Assembly (NCBI RefSeq): GCF_001642935.1
Contig: NZ_CP016761.1
Span: forward strand, 1,550,001 to 1,614,000
Direction: 5' to 3'
Length of the DNA: 64,000 nucleotides
DNA from: Fictibacillus arsenicus
GTDB lineage: Bacteria > Bacillota > Bacilli > Bacillales > Fictibacillaceae
The notes beneath the pieces were generated by a model that saw only the letters and a list, made by a program, of their open reading frames with translations, was not told the origin of the DNA and made no database searches. This document shows, piece after piece, positions 47,771-56,278 of this stretch. Position numbers and translations under genes: made by a program. Every line of letters starts with the position of its first letter. Positions within the stretch are counted from its first letter, which is position 1.

Positions 47771-47808
47771 GGATGACAAAGATTGTTTATTTAAAGGGTG
47801 ATTACTAC

Positions 47809-48957
47809 ATGGATAGCAGTACACATGAACAAATAAATAAGAAGCTGGCTTCGTTCCTAAGTGAGCAGAAATCAAGCATCGTTGAAAAATGGCTTGAAAA
47901 TGTACTGTTGCCGCAGAATGATCCTTTTTATGAGGAAGTCAAAAAGAACGGCTATCAAACGATCGTAGAACTGATCTATTACTTGGAAACAGATTCACTC
48001 GACAGAGTAAGTAATCTTACAAACAAAATGGCCAAAGAGCGAATTGAAGCAAAGGCTAACATCGGAGATTTTGTACATAACATAAACATCGGCCGGAGCA
48101 TTGTTTACGAGCTTTTAATGTGTTCCTTATTGAACGAACATGAAAAAGGCGAAGGTGTCCTCATGATGCAGCGTTATTTTGATCACCTTTTATTTTTAAG
48201 CGTGAAAGACTATACGGCATTAAAGGACTCCATCATAGATCGAAAAAATCAGTTCATTCAGGAAATGCATCATGACAGACTAACGATGCTTGGACAAATC
48301 GCAGCAAGCTTTGCACATGAGTTTAGAAATCCGCTGACATCAGTAAAAGGATTTATTTATTTGCTTCAAAGAGAACTGGAGAAAACGGATCAATCCGCCT
48401 ATTACTTTGAGATCATCCAGAACGAGATGCAGAGTCTGGAAGAAAAGATCACTCAGTTTCTTTATTTATCTAAAATGAGAGGCCTTGAAGATAAGCTTGT
48501 AAGTGTACCTTTAACAACACTCTTAAAAGAGATGCTTGAATTTATGTATCCTCGATTCACAGAAACCAATATCATCATTCATTGTGATTTGAGAGATGAA
48601 GTATATATTGAGGGAGACAGTTCACAGATCAAACAAGTCTTATTAAATATTCTCGTGAACGCAGTTGAAGAATTAAGTGAGTGGAATGGTGAACGTATTA
48701 TTGAGGTCAAACTAAAGAGGAACTTAGAAAAAACAGTTGAACTTTCAATCTGTAATAACGGGAATCCTATCCCTGATTATTTACTGGAGAATGTATTCGA
48801 GCCGTTTGTAACGACCAAATCCCTTGGAACAGGTCTTGGTTTATCGGTTTGCAAGCAGATTGTAGAAAAACATAATGGCACAATCGAAGTGAATTCCAAA
48901 GAAGATTTCACATGTTTCACTATTAAATTTCCAACCATTAAAGAAAGCTCCCGTTGA
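47809..48957 (+). CDS. Soluble sensor histidine kinase
   Basis: About 382 residues from the ATG at 47809 (AAAGGGTGA upstream). The N-terminal 150 residues form an all-helical sensor-like domain of the RsbRD/histidine-kinase N-terminal type. A HisKA domain follows with the phospho-acceptor His170 in SFAHEFRNPLTS, then a HATPase domain (LLNILVNAVEEL, EPFVTTKSLGTGLGLSVCKQ). No membrane segment and no response regulator nearby, so an orphan kinase. The HisKA sequence resembles sporulation kinases feeding Spo0F, but that role is inferred. Confidence 0.85.
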   Translation: MDSSTHEQINKKLASFLSEQKSSIVEKWLENVLLPQNDPFYEEVKKNGYQTIVELIYYLETDSLDRVSNLTNKMAKERIEAKANIGDFVHNINIGRSIVYELLMCSLLNEHEKGEGVLMMQRYFDHLLFLSVKDYTALKDSIIDRKNQFIQEMHHDRLTMLGQIAASFAHEFRNPLTSVKGFIYLLQRELEKTDQSAYYFEIIQNEMQSLEEKITQFLYLSKMRGLEDKLVSVPLTTLLKEMLEFMYPRFTETNIIIHCDLRDEVYIEGDSSQIKQVLLNILVNAVEELSEWNGERIIEVKLKRNLEKTVELSICNNGNPIPDYLLENVFEPFVTTKSLGTGLGLSVCKQIVEKHNGTIEVNSKEDFTCFTIKFPTIKESSR

Positions 48958-48972
48958 CTCGGGAGCTTTTTT
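48944..48972. terminator. Terminator shared by the kinase and a small minus-strand gene
   Basis: Stem aaagctcccg / cgggagcttt with T-rich exits on both strands, located between convergent stops. Confidence 0.8.
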
Positions 48973-48979
48973 CATACTG

Positions 48980-49117
48980 TTAAAGATGATCAGGCTTTTT
49001 AGAGTAAGGCTGCTTCCCTTTCTGCTTTATCTCGAGTTCAGCTTCGTTCTTAAGCTGATTCATCGCCTGATTGTCTTCTGGTCTTTTATTATCGTCTTTT
49101 GTATAGCGGTGTGTCAT
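48980..49117 (-). CDS. 45-residue hydrophilic microprotein
   Basis: Starts MTHRYTKDDNKRPEDNQAMN and ends KQPYSKKPDHL; rich in Lys, Gln, Asn and Asp, with no cysteine or hydrophobic segment. A strong GGAGGG lies seven bases before the ATG, and a terminator follows the stop. No family is recognised with certainty; the composition recalls small spore-associated proteins of bacilli. The reading frame and signals support a real gene. Confidence 0.7.
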   Translation of the reverse strand: MTHRYTKDDNKRPEDNQAMNQLKNEAELEIKQKGKQPYSKKPDHL

Positions 49118-49174
49118 ATAGAATCCCTCCTGTCTCTAACATCTGTCAGAAGGAAATTGATTATGCATCATGTT

Positions 49175-50038
49175 TCAATAAACTTTTTTAGGTGTATTTA
49201 AAAAGAATAACGCAATTGTTCCTGGTCCTGCATGTGCACCAATTGCACAGCCAATCATCGTGATTAAGATGTTTCGGTTGCCTGTTTCTTCGATGATCAG
49301 TTCTTTAAGTGCTTGTGCCGTTTCTGTATCATCAGCATGGCTGATTCCAATTGTAATATCATCCAGTGACTCAGCACGTTCCTTCATAAGTTCGACCATA
49401 CGGCCTAAAACTTTCTTTTTTCCGCGCAATTTTTCAAGCGGGAAAAGCTTGCCATCTTCCATATGCAGCACGGGCTTAATCTTTAAAAGTGTACCCATTA
49501 CTGCAGCTGTTTTACTAACCCGGCCACCGCGTAATAAATATTCAAGGTCATCAACGGTAAAAATAGATTCAAGATGTTTCTGATAATGCTGTAAGGTATT
49601 CATGATTTCGTTCAATGCTTTTCCTTCTTTAGCTTCTTTGGCTGCCTCATAGACCATGAGTCCATAGCCAAGGGAAGCTGCCTGGCTATCAAAAACTTCA
49701 ATCTGGGCGTCAGGATATTCTTCAAGCACTTCATTTTTCATGAGGACTGCGGTTTGATACGTGCCGCTAATCCCGGAAGATAAAGTTATATATATTGCCG
49801 GTTGTCCATTCTTTGCATAGGAAGTTAATGTTTCTTTTATAAGTGCGGGAGGAACTTGTGCCGTTTTTGGTACGGCTCCATCTTTCATATATGTATAAAG
49901 CTGTTTTGGTTCAATGTTTGACCGGTCTAAATATTCTTCGTTATTGATCTGTACTACTAATGGAATCATTGAAATATTGTATTCGTCCGAAAGTTGTTTT
50001 GGCAGATCAGAACCTGTGTCCGTTATAATATGAATCAT
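49175..50038 (-). CDS. DegV family protein (YitS-like)
   Basis: 287 residues. The DegV fold starts IHIITDTGSDLPKQL and includes LSSGISGTYQTA and the EDLEYLLRGGR-type motif around residue 160. DegV/FakB proteins bind a fatty acid and present it to a FakA kinase. The position before yitT matches yitS of B. subtilis. The ATG follows AGGTGA. Confidence 0.85.
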   Translation of the reverse strand: MIHIITDTGSDLPKQLSDEYNISMIPLVVQINNEEYLDRSNIEPKQLYTYMKDGAVPKTAQVPPALIKETLTSYAKNGQPAIYITLSSGISGTYQTAVLMKNEVLEEYPDAQIEVFDSQAASLGYGLMVYEAAKEAKEGKALNEIMNTLQHYQKHLESIFTVDDLEYLLRGGRVSKTAAVMGTLLKIKPVLHMEDGKLFPLEKLRGKKKVLGRMVELMKERAESLDDITIGISHADDTETAQALKELIIEETGNRNILITMIGCAIGAHAGPGTIALFFLNTPKKVY

Positions 50039-50104
50039 TTCATTTCACCTGCTTGGCTTTTTCTCTAGTTTAACTTGTGGGGGAATGAAAAGGCAATCAT
50101 CATG

Positions 50105-50395
50105 TTTATAAAAGGCGGTTTTTGTAAACTTTGTTGCTTTTGAATGAGGTTAATTTTGAATGGTCTAACCTGTCTAGGGCTGTAGCGGCTAGCCCCTAGA
50201 GGTCAAAAGTTAAATGGTCATGAAGGCAAAAAGCGCCTTCTTAGCACATTCACCTTTTGCTTATCGGGATGTACGAGCCTCTTCCGCTTTTCAAAAACCC
50301 CACTCATCCTGCAGGAGTCTCGCCTTCCGCTTCAATTAACTTTTCAATGAAGGACTTCTTAAAAATCTCTCCATAGCAACATATTTTTTGATAAG
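50105..50395 (-). repeat. Composite dispersed repeat, copy R8
   Basis: Outer parts belong to the common family in inverted orientation: tttttgtaaactttgttgct at the left, then ctgcaggagtctcgccttcc, cttcaattaacttttcaatg at the right. The middle (about 50166-50300) is a different repeat with 'ctgtctagggctgtagcggc tagcccct', 'aggcaaaaagcgcctt' and 'cttatcgggatgtacgagcc', which resembles a repeat common in other Bacillus genomes. It fills the gap before yitT. Confidence 0.75.
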
Positions 50396-50484
50396 AGCCT
50401 TATAAAAAAGGTTAAATAGGCTATTGACGGTGTTCTGCTTTATCTGTTAAAAATGAAACTTGGACTATGAAAGGAGGGGCTCAC

Positions 50485-51354
50485 ATGATTAAAGAACGTT
50501 TTCGTATCTCTGAACTAGGGATAAATGAAATGAAAACAATCTTTTTTATAATAGTAGGGGCAATATTAAACGCAATTTCACTGAATATGTTTTTGATTCC
50601 CGCAAAAGTATACGCAAGCGGATTTACCGGAGTATCCCAGCTTATTTCATCACTGCTTGAGAATTCGGCATTTCCTATCTCAACAGGTATTTTATATCTA
50701 ATCTTTAATATTCCGGTTACGATTCTCGGCTGGATGAAAGTAGGGAAGTCGTTTACGATATACAGCTTCTTAAGCGTAATTATGATTACTTTTTTCTTAG
50801 AAATAATCCCTATTACAGTAGTATCAACAGATATCTTGCTAAATGCTGTTTTTGGCGGAGTAATCGCTGCATTAGGTGTCGGGGTTACATTAAAATACGG
50901 TGCATCAACCGGTGGATTAGACATCATTGCCATGGTTCTTTCGCGAATGAAGAACAAACCGATCGGCGGCTACTTTTTCATATTAAACGGATTGATCATT
51001 ATGGCTGCAGGTTTCTTGTTCGGCTGGGAAAAGGCACTTTATACACTAGTTGCCCTCTATGTTTCTTCACGTGTGATTGACGCAGTACATACTCGTCATG
51101 AAAAGCTTACTGCGATGATCGTTACAAAGAAAGGGAAAGAGATTCAAGAAGCCATTCACGGCAGAATGGTGCGAGGGATAACAATCATTCCTGCAAAAGG
51201 AGCCTTCTCCAATCATGATAAAGAAATGCTCATGATTGTAATAACACGCTATGAACTATATGATTTAGAGCTGGTTCTAAAAGAAGTAGACCCTAATGCC
51301 TTTACGAATATCATTCATACTCAAGGCATCTATGGCTTCTTCCGCAACGACTAG
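50485..51354 (+). CDS. yitT: YitT family membrane protein (DUF2179)
   Basis: 289 residues from the ATG after AAAGGAGG. An N-terminal half with five or six helices (LNAISLNMFLIPAKVYASGF, GGLDIIAMVLSR) is followed by a cytoplasmic DUF2179 domain (residues 205-289) with RGITIIPAKGAFS. The function is unknown. Position between the DegV gene and the ipi-like gene matches the yit region of B. subtilis. Confidence 0.88.
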   Translation: MIKERFRISELGINEMKTIFFIIVGAILNAISLNMFLIPAKVYASGFTGVSQLISSLLENSAFPISTGILYLIFNIPVTILGWMKVGKSFTIYSFLSVIMITFFLEIIPITVVSTDILLNAVFGGVIAALGVGVTLKYGASTGGLDIIAMVLSRMKNKPIGGYFFILNGLIIMAAGFLFGWEKALYTLVALYVSSRVIDAVHTRHEKLTAMIVTKKGKEIQEAIHGRMVRGITIIPAKGAFSNHDKEMLMIVITRYELYDLELVLKEVDPNAFTNIIHTQGIYGFFRND

Positions 51355-51398
51355 AGGGGGACAGACCCCATACAAATACAAAATGGCTATTTTTGTAC

Positions 51399-51434
51399 AC
51401 GCGGTACGGACATTGTCCGTACCGCGTTTTATTT
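51399..51434 (+). terminator. Intrinsic terminator of yitT
   Basis: A perfect 12-bp stem acgcggtacgga / tccgtaccgcgt followed by ttttattt. Confidence 0.9.
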
Positions 51435-51496
51435 ATGAATCTTTTCGTTAAAATCACCATATAACGGTAAAAATGAATGAGAAGGTGGTGGTTTTC

Positions 51497-52312
51497 TTGG
51501 GACGAAAATTAAAACAGATGTTCTTAACAGTTATTACATCATTACTCATATTTTCTATCCTATCTGCGTGCAGCAAAAATAATGAGAAGAAGGTTAAAGG
51601 GAATGAAAGCGTAAGTTCACAGCTTAATCCCGTATTATCTGTTCAACAGAGAAACGATGGAATCGATTTTTTAATAGCTTTAGAGAACCAAAGCAATCAT
51701 ACTGTAACTTTAAAATTCGACAGCTCTAAAATGTTTGATATTACGGTTACAGATTCAACAGGAAAAGAGAATTTCAGGCATTCGAAAGGGAAGAAGTATA
51801 AACAGAACACAGAGAAAGTGCAGATCAAAGCAGGAGCAAGCCATTTATGGAAAGCAAAGTGGAAGATTTCTCCAGAGGACAGAAAAGCTGGAATATACAA
51901 AGTAAAAGCGGTATTTAACCCGAGCAAAGTTACACCAGGATCTATTAAATCTGAAAATCTGGTTGTTACCGAGAACTTAACCTTACAATCAGGGCTTGGA
52001 GATTTAAAGAATAATTCTTTCAGGAATATCCACTTTACAGGGACAGATGGGGAATACAAAGTTTCTGGTGAAGCAAGAGTTTTTGAAGCTTCATTTGCAT
52101 ACTTAGTTACAGATGGCCATGAGGTTTTTGTTGAAAATCATGCACAAACTGCAGAAGGAGCACCTGCATGGGCGCCTTTTTCGTTCGAGATTAAGATCCC
52201 TGAGGAAGACCTGCCGATTAATGGTACATTGATGCTTGAACTGTTCTACTATAGTCCGAAAGACGGCGAGAAAACAGATGTATTGGCTGTTCCGCTAGAG
52301 ACTTTTAGATAA
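51497..52312 (+). CDS. Lipoprotein with BsuPI-like and Gmad2-like domains
   Basis: About 271 residues if started at the TTG after AGAAGGTGGTG; a longer ATG start lacks a ribosome binding site. Lipobox LSAC gives Cys25. Residues 45-150 resemble the intracellular proteinase inhibitor fold (BsuPI: ISLENQSNHTVTLKF-type beta strands, GIYKVKAVF). Residues 175-271 resemble the Gmad2 immunoglobulin-like domain (YKVSGEARVFEASFAYLV, APAWAPFSFEIKIP). It lies where B. subtilis has ipi, but here it is exported and fused. A role at the membrane in sporulation or germination is inferred. Confidence 0.72.
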   Translation: MGRKLKQMFLTVITSLLIFSILSACSKNNEKKVKGNESVSSQLNPVLSVQQRNDGIDFLIALENQSNHTVTLKFDSSKMFDITVTDSTGKENFRHSKGKKYKQNTEKVQIKAGASHLWKAKWKISPEDRKAGIYKVKAVFNPSKVTPGSIKSENLVVTENLTLQSGLGDLKNNSFRNIHFTGTDGEYKVSGEARVFEASFAYLVTDGHEVFVENHAQTAEGAPAWAPFSFEIKIPEEDLPINGTLMLELFYYSPKDGEKTDVLAVPLETFR

Positions 52313-52345
52313 AAATGAGCGTGGAAACTACATTTGAGTAACATC

Positions 52346-52390
52346 AAAAAACCAGCCCTCATCAAAATTTAGGCTGGTTTCGCATTTTAC
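52346..52390. terminator. Bidirectional terminator
   Basis: Stem aaaccagcc / ggctggttt with six T on the minus-strand exit, between convergent genes. Confidence 0.75.
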
Positions 52391-52393
52391 ATA

Positions 52394-52654
52394 TTAAGCA
52401 TTCTCGTTTAAAGCTTTTTCAATTTCAGGCATAAGCTGATTCCAGTCACTGTCGTTTGTTTTGTTAACTGTGATGAAGTTTTCAAAGCCGAAGATTGATT
52501 CTACACCGTCGATAGATAGCAGTGCTTTTGCAAGTGGTGAATCCGTATCGTCACCAACACGTGCAGATAATCTTCCTTCTAGAAATTTTTCAGATGCATC
52601 AAACTTAATTGCGTTTGGATTTGGTGTAGGCTGGATCGAAAATTCAATTGCCAT
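52394..52654 (-). CDS. NifU N-terminal (Nfu_N) domain scaffold-like protein
   Basis: 86 residues matching the Nfu_N domain: PTPNPNAIKFDAS near the start and VESIFGFENFITVNK in the middle. No CxxC cluster-binding domain follows, so it is a stand-alone N-domain, common in Bacillaceae. A role in iron-sulfur protein maturation is assumed from the family only. AGGAGTG precedes the ATG. It is 21 bases downstream of a GNAT gene. Confidence 0.85.
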   Translation of the reverse strand: MAIEFSIQPTPNPNAIKFDASEKFLEGRLSARVGDDTDSPLAKALLSIDGVESIFGFENFITVNKTNDSDWNQLMPEIEKALNENA

Positions 52655-52675
52655 AAAAAAACACTCCTTCTTTAA

Positions 52676-53128
52676 TTAAAAATTAAATGCGTATCTCTTT
52701 GAGATGATATCATGAAAATCCAGTGAGTTATACAGATGCTTCGTTACAGAGTTATTGATTCCTGTTTCTAATTCAATTGATTTAATACCATCACGTTCGG
52801 CCCAATAGATTAAATGAAGTAGCAGTTTGCGGGCAATACCCTTATTTCGGTACTCTTCATGTACATATAGTTCATTAAGCCATAAATAAGGACCACCGAT
52901 GCGAATGCTGATACCCAAATTGAAAAAAGCAAGTCCGATAATAGTATCTTCTTCCTGAGCAACAATAATCCCGCTCTTATCAGGGTTTTCCAGCGCAAGC
53001 TTAACACCTGCAAGCGTTCGGGAATGTTCTTCAGGTTCACCGTCCATTGTGCGCTGCTGTATAAAAAGGTGCGCAATTTCTTCGATAATATGGGATTCTG
53101 CGTCATTCGTTACTCGATATATTTTCAT
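52676..53128 (-). CDS. GNAT family N-acetyltransferase
   Basis: 150 residues. The acetyl-CoA site is visible in ELYVHEEYRNKGIARKLL, preceded by the strand GLAFFNLGISI and followed by LETGINNSVTKHLYNSLDF. The substrate is unknown. It has a GGGGGCA ribosome binding site and probably shares a transcript with the Nfu_N gene. Confidence 0.87.
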   Translation of the reverse strand: MKIYRVTNDAESHIIEEIAHLFIQQRTMDGEPEEHSRTLAGVKLALENPDKSGIIVAQEEDTIIGLAFFNLGISIRIGGPYLWLNELYVHEEYRNKGIARKLLLHLIYWAERDGIKSIELETGINNSVTKHLYNSLDFHDIISKRYAFNF

Positions 53129-53277
53129 TTAAAATGCCCCCAAAATTACTCTTAAAACATTAAATTTAAACATAACATAACACATTATAACAAATTTATT
53201 GATGCTATGACGTTTGATAAATGGAAATTTCTTTCGAATAACTATAAAAATAGACAAATAAAAGGAGATGGGTGGGA

Positions 53278-53865
53278 ATGAAGACTCTTGTTTGTTTTGG
53301 GGACAGCATCACTTCCAAAGAAAAGAGTAAAGACGGTTCGCTGCGTCTGACCTCCCGATTAAGACAAGAATTAACAGAATGGGTAGTTATGAACGCTGGT
53401 ATACCGGCGGAAACAACAAGGGCTGCCCTTGTCAGGCTGCAAGACGATGTTTTGAGACATCAGCCCGATTTTGTAACCATACTGTTTGGTGCAAATGATT
53501 CAAGTGACCACAGACTCATCCCTTTAAAAGAATACGAAAAAAACCTCACGTACATGGTAAAAAAAATCGGTGCAAAAAAAGTCATATTGATCAGTCCTGC
53601 ACCTGTTTACGAAGATAAGCAAAAAGCAAGAACGAACGAAAGAATGAAAACATATGCCCAGACCGTTAAAAAGGTGGCAAAGCATGAGGGAACAGCATAT
53701 GTACCTCTTTTTGAAGTACTTAACGAAAAGGATATCAATAAATATGTTATTGAAGATGGTCTCCATTTTAATAAGTACGGGTATGAAGAATTAAGTAAAC
53801 TGATCATAAAAAAAATAAATACGCTGACCGCAATATCATATCCAAAAAAACAGCTTTCTCCATAA
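53278..53865 (+). CDS. SGNH/GDSL hydrolase
   Basis: About 195 residues. Block I is CFGDSITSK (nucleophile Ser), block III is FGANDSSDH and block V is DGLHFNKYGY with the catalytic Asp and His. No signal peptide. It is an esterase-type enzyme with unknown substrate. The ATG at 53278 is taken because of AAAGGAG ten bases upstream; an in-frame GTG two codons earlier is possible. Confidence 0.88.
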   Translation: MKTLVCFGDSITSKEKSKDGSLRLTSRLRQELTEWVVMNAGIPAETTRAALVRLQDDVLRHQPDFVTILFGANDSSDHRLIPLKEYEKNLTYMVKKIGAKKVILISPAPVYEDKQKARTNERMKTYAQTVKKVAKHEGTAYVPLFEVLNEKDINKYVIEDGLHFNKYGYEELSKLIIKKINTLTAISYPKKQLSP

Positions 53866-53884
53866 TTAGAGAAAGCTGCTTTCC
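53848..53884. terminator. Bidirectional terminator
   Basis: Stem cagctttctc / gagaaagctg; seven A on the left give a T-run for the minus-strand gene. Confidence 0.8.
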
Positions 53885-53885
53885 A

Positions 53886-54248
53886 TTACTGAAGGTTATT
53901 TTGATTTTGATCGTCCTCTAAAAGGTTTTGCGCATCTTCTAAGCTTAAGCCTGTCGCCTGAGAGAAGGATGGAGGCTGCCCTGTTTGAGAAGTACTTGCA
54001 TGATTTGAATGAGCATCAAGTTCCTGCTGAAGTTCAGCAAGCTGAGCACGTTCTGCATCAGAAGAATTCGCCATAGCTGAGGATAAAGCATTCTGAGCAA
54101 CTTCCATATCATGACTCGAAAGGTTCGTATGTGATGTATGGCTGTTCGTCTGATTCTGGTTATTCATCATCTCATTAGCTGAGTTTTGAAACTTTCCAAC
54201 AGCCTGTTGAACAGCATTTCTTGCCATTTGAAATAATTTATTTGCCAT
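53886..54248 (-). CDS. Hydrophilic DUF3813-like protein
   Basis: 120 residues. MANKLFQMARNAVQQAVGKF and the helix ALSSAMANSSDAERAQLAEL resemble DUF3813 proteins found next to yitU. The middle and C-terminus are Asn/Gln/Ser-rich and probably disordered. The function is unknown. It is the second gene of a two-gene unit, with its AGGAGG inside the end of the preceding microprotein gene. Confidence 0.7.
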   Translation of the reverse strand: MANKLFQMARNAVQQAVGKFQNSANEMMNNQNQTNSHTSHTNLSSHDMEVAQNALSSAMANSSDAERAQLAELQQELDAHSNHASTSQTGQPPSFSQATGLSLEDAQNLLEDDQNQNNLQ

Positions 54249-54250
54249 CT

Positions 54251-54394
54251 TTATATGCCTCCTAGAGAGTTTCTTTCTTCTTTTTCACGCTTGCGGTCTT
54301 CTTGTTCATTCTTGCTGAATGCCATTGTTGTTTCTTGGCTCACCATATCAGCACCTTGCTTTATTGTTCGTTTTGAGCGGCTTTTTTTACTCAT
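54251..54394 (-). CDS. 47-residue charged microprotein
   Basis: Starts MSKKSRSKRTIKQGADMVSQ and ends with a KREKEERN-type helix. A very strong AAAAGGAGGT lies upstream. The stop is two bases before the next start, so the two genes form an operon with coupled translation. Basic at the N-terminus and helical and charged at the C-terminus. No named family is recognised. Confidence 0.72.
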   Translation of the reverse strand: MSKKSRSKRTIKQGADMVSQETTMAFSKNEQEDRKREKEERNSLGGI

Positions 54395-54491
54395 TTAAAA
54401 TACCTCCTTTTCTCCCGTATGATTAGTTTTAACCGTCAAGAAGACATTATGTAAAAAGAAGATAAAACAGCATATAAAAGAAATGGAAAAA

Positions 54492-54524
54492 TAAAAAACC
54501 TCTGAATCCCCAGAGGTTTTTTCG
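54492..54524 (-). terminator. Intrinsic terminator of yitU
   Basis: Stem aaaacctctg / cagaggtttt with T-runs on both sides, seven bases past the yitU stop. Confidence 0.85.
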
Positions 54525-54530
54525 AGTGAA

Positions 54531-55343
54531 CTATACAAGTTCCAATACATTTTTCAAATAATGTGCAATTCCTTCTTCTTCGTTTGTTAACGTAACATAA
54601 TTCGCACGCACTTTAAGCTCATCAATTGCATTGCCCATTGCTACACCATGTCCTGCGTATTCAATCATTTCAAAGTCATTGTCCTCATCCCCAAACGCAA
54701 CAATTCGTTCTTGAGGTATGTTGTAATAAGCTGCAATTTTTTCAAGGCCAGTTGCTTTATTAATGCCAGAACGAATGACTTCAATAATGTTCCATGGAGC
54801 AGCCCAGACACGCTGATCAACTACTTCTGCATGCTCCAGTTCCAGCATTTTTCTCAGCTCACTGATGTGGTGGTCTTCAGGATGAACGAGGATTGCTGTT
54901 GGGTCTTCGGTTAATGTTTTTTGAAGATCTCCGATTTGAAGAGGATTTTCATTCATGATAAAGGTATTAACAATGACTTCATCATGTTTCTTTAAATAGA
55001 CATCGTCAAGTACTTCTACCATGATGTTTTTTACTTTAAAGGTTTCGCATGCTTTAATAATTCTTTGTGCGACATCAAGTTCCAAAGGTGAATGGTGAAT
55101 ACCGAATGCAGCATCATGCGGATGGTGAACAAAAGCGCCGTTAAAATTTACGATAGGAGTTTTTAATCCAAGCTCGTCATAATACATGTTTGATGAACGA
55201 TAAGGTCTGCCAGTCGAAATACACACATGGTGGCCTTTTTCGATCAGTTCAAAAAGCAATGCTTTTGTCTTGCGGGGAATTTTCTTTTCATCTGTCAATA
55301 AGGTTCCATCAAGATCAAGTGCGATTAAGTATGGTTGTGTCAC
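54531..55343 (-). CDS. yitU: Cof-type HAD-IIB phosphatase (YitU-like)
   Basis: 270 residues. HAD motifs: ALDLDGTLLTDE at the N-terminus, CISTGRP, and GDEDNDFEMIEYAGHGVAMGNA near the C-terminus, with a C2 cap between. Members act on phosphosugars or flavin precursors (YitU of B. subtilis was reported to dephosphorylate a riboflavin precursor). The likely start is GTG with GCAGG upstream. Placed divergent from yitV as in B. subtilis. Confidence 0.85.
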   Translation of the reverse strand: MTQPYLIALDLDGTLLTDEKKIPRKTKALLFELIEKGHHVCISTGRPYRSSNMYYDELGLKTPIVNFNGAFVHHPHDAAFGIHHSPLELDVAQRIIKACETFKVKNIMVEVLDDVYLKKHDEVIVNTFIMNENPLQIGDLQKTLTEDPTAILVHPEDHHISELRKMLELEHAEVVDQRVWAAPWNIIEVIRSGINKATGLEKIAAYYNIPQERIVAFGDEDNDFEMIEYAGHGVAMGNAIDELKVRANYVTLTNEEEGIAHYLKNVLELV

Positions 55344-55482
55344 AAAAGTACCTGCCTTTTTATAATGCTTTACGTAAAGTGTAATATTTTCCCTTGAAAA
55401 AGTCTATTCATACAGGTCTTCATTCATGAAAATGAAGCGTGTCTCATGATAAGATGGAAAAAAAGAGAAAGAGGAGATACAT

Positions 55483-56259
55483 TTGGTCTCGATTCAAAAT
55501 GGAACGATAGGGGATATCCCTTTTTTAATGGTTGAAAAAGAAGAAAATAAAGGAATGCCTCTGCCGCTCTTTATTTTTATACATGGATACACAAGTGCGA
55601 AAGAACATAATCTGCATTTTGCATATACACTTGCTGAAAAAGGGCTTCGTGTCATTTTGCCCGATGCTCTTCATCATGGTGAGCGTATTTCTCCCAATCC
55701 TCCAAAAGTCATGGAATATGAATTTTGGAACATTGTTCATCAAGGTATTAAAGATGTAGATAAAATCATCGATTGGGCGAACGAAAATAATTATGTTTTT
55801 GATGGAGAAATTGCAGTTGGCGGGACTTCAATGGGGGCAATCATTACGTATGGATCGCTTGTAAACAATCAGCATATTAACGCCGGATGTGCATTAATGG
55901 GAACTCCATCCCATGAAGATTTCGCCAGATGGCAAATTGAAAGAATCGAAAGAGCAGGGCATAAGCTTCCTCTTTCAATAGAAGAATTAGATAAGTCATA
56001 TGAATTAATCAGCAAATATGACCTCGTTCAAAATATGGATAAACTAAATAACCGTCCGTTATTCATATGGCATAGTGAGGTAGATGCCGTGATTCCATAT
56101 GATTTTGCAAAACCTTTCGTTAATCTTCTTACTGAAAATAACCAGAGATCGGTTTACATGAATGACAAGACATCTGGTCATAAAGTTTCGCGTCCTGCTT
56201 ATTTGAATGCTGTTGAGTGGATCGCTCAAACTATTAAAGCAAAAAAAGAAACGGTGTAA
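55483..56259 (+). CDS. yitV: Alpha/beta hydrolase, esterase-like (YitV)
   Basis: 258 residues. LFIFIHGYTSAKEHN is the oxyanion loop and GGTSMGAII holds the nucleophilic Ser. A late Asp (EVDAVIPYD) and His (SGHKVSRP) complete the triad. Soluble, with unknown substrate. TTG start six bases after GAGGAGA. Position next to yitU supports orthology. Confidence 0.85.
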   Translation: MVSIQNGTIGDIPFLMVEKEENKGMPLPLFIFIHGYTSAKEHNLHFAYTLAEKGLRVILPDALHHGERISPNPPKVMEYEFWNIVHQGIKDVDKIIDWANENNYVFDGEIAVGGTSMGAIITYGSLVNNQHINAGCALMGTPSHEDFARWQIERIERAGHKLPLSIEELDKSYELISKYDLVQNMDKLNNRPLFIWHSEVDAVIPYDFAKPFVNLLTENNQRSVYMNDKTSGHKVSRPAYLNAVEWIAQTIKAKKETV

Positions 56260-56278
56260 TCTTTACCCCGTTTCTTCC
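56246..56278. terminator. Compact terminator between yitV and a small convergent gene
   Basis: Stem aagaaacgg / ccgtttctt that includes both stop codons, with A/T-rich flanks. Confidence 0.65.

Noticed and set aside
50481-50957. 158-residue minus-strand frame inside yitT
   Set aside because: Antisense of a membrane protein gene; such genes often give long shadows.
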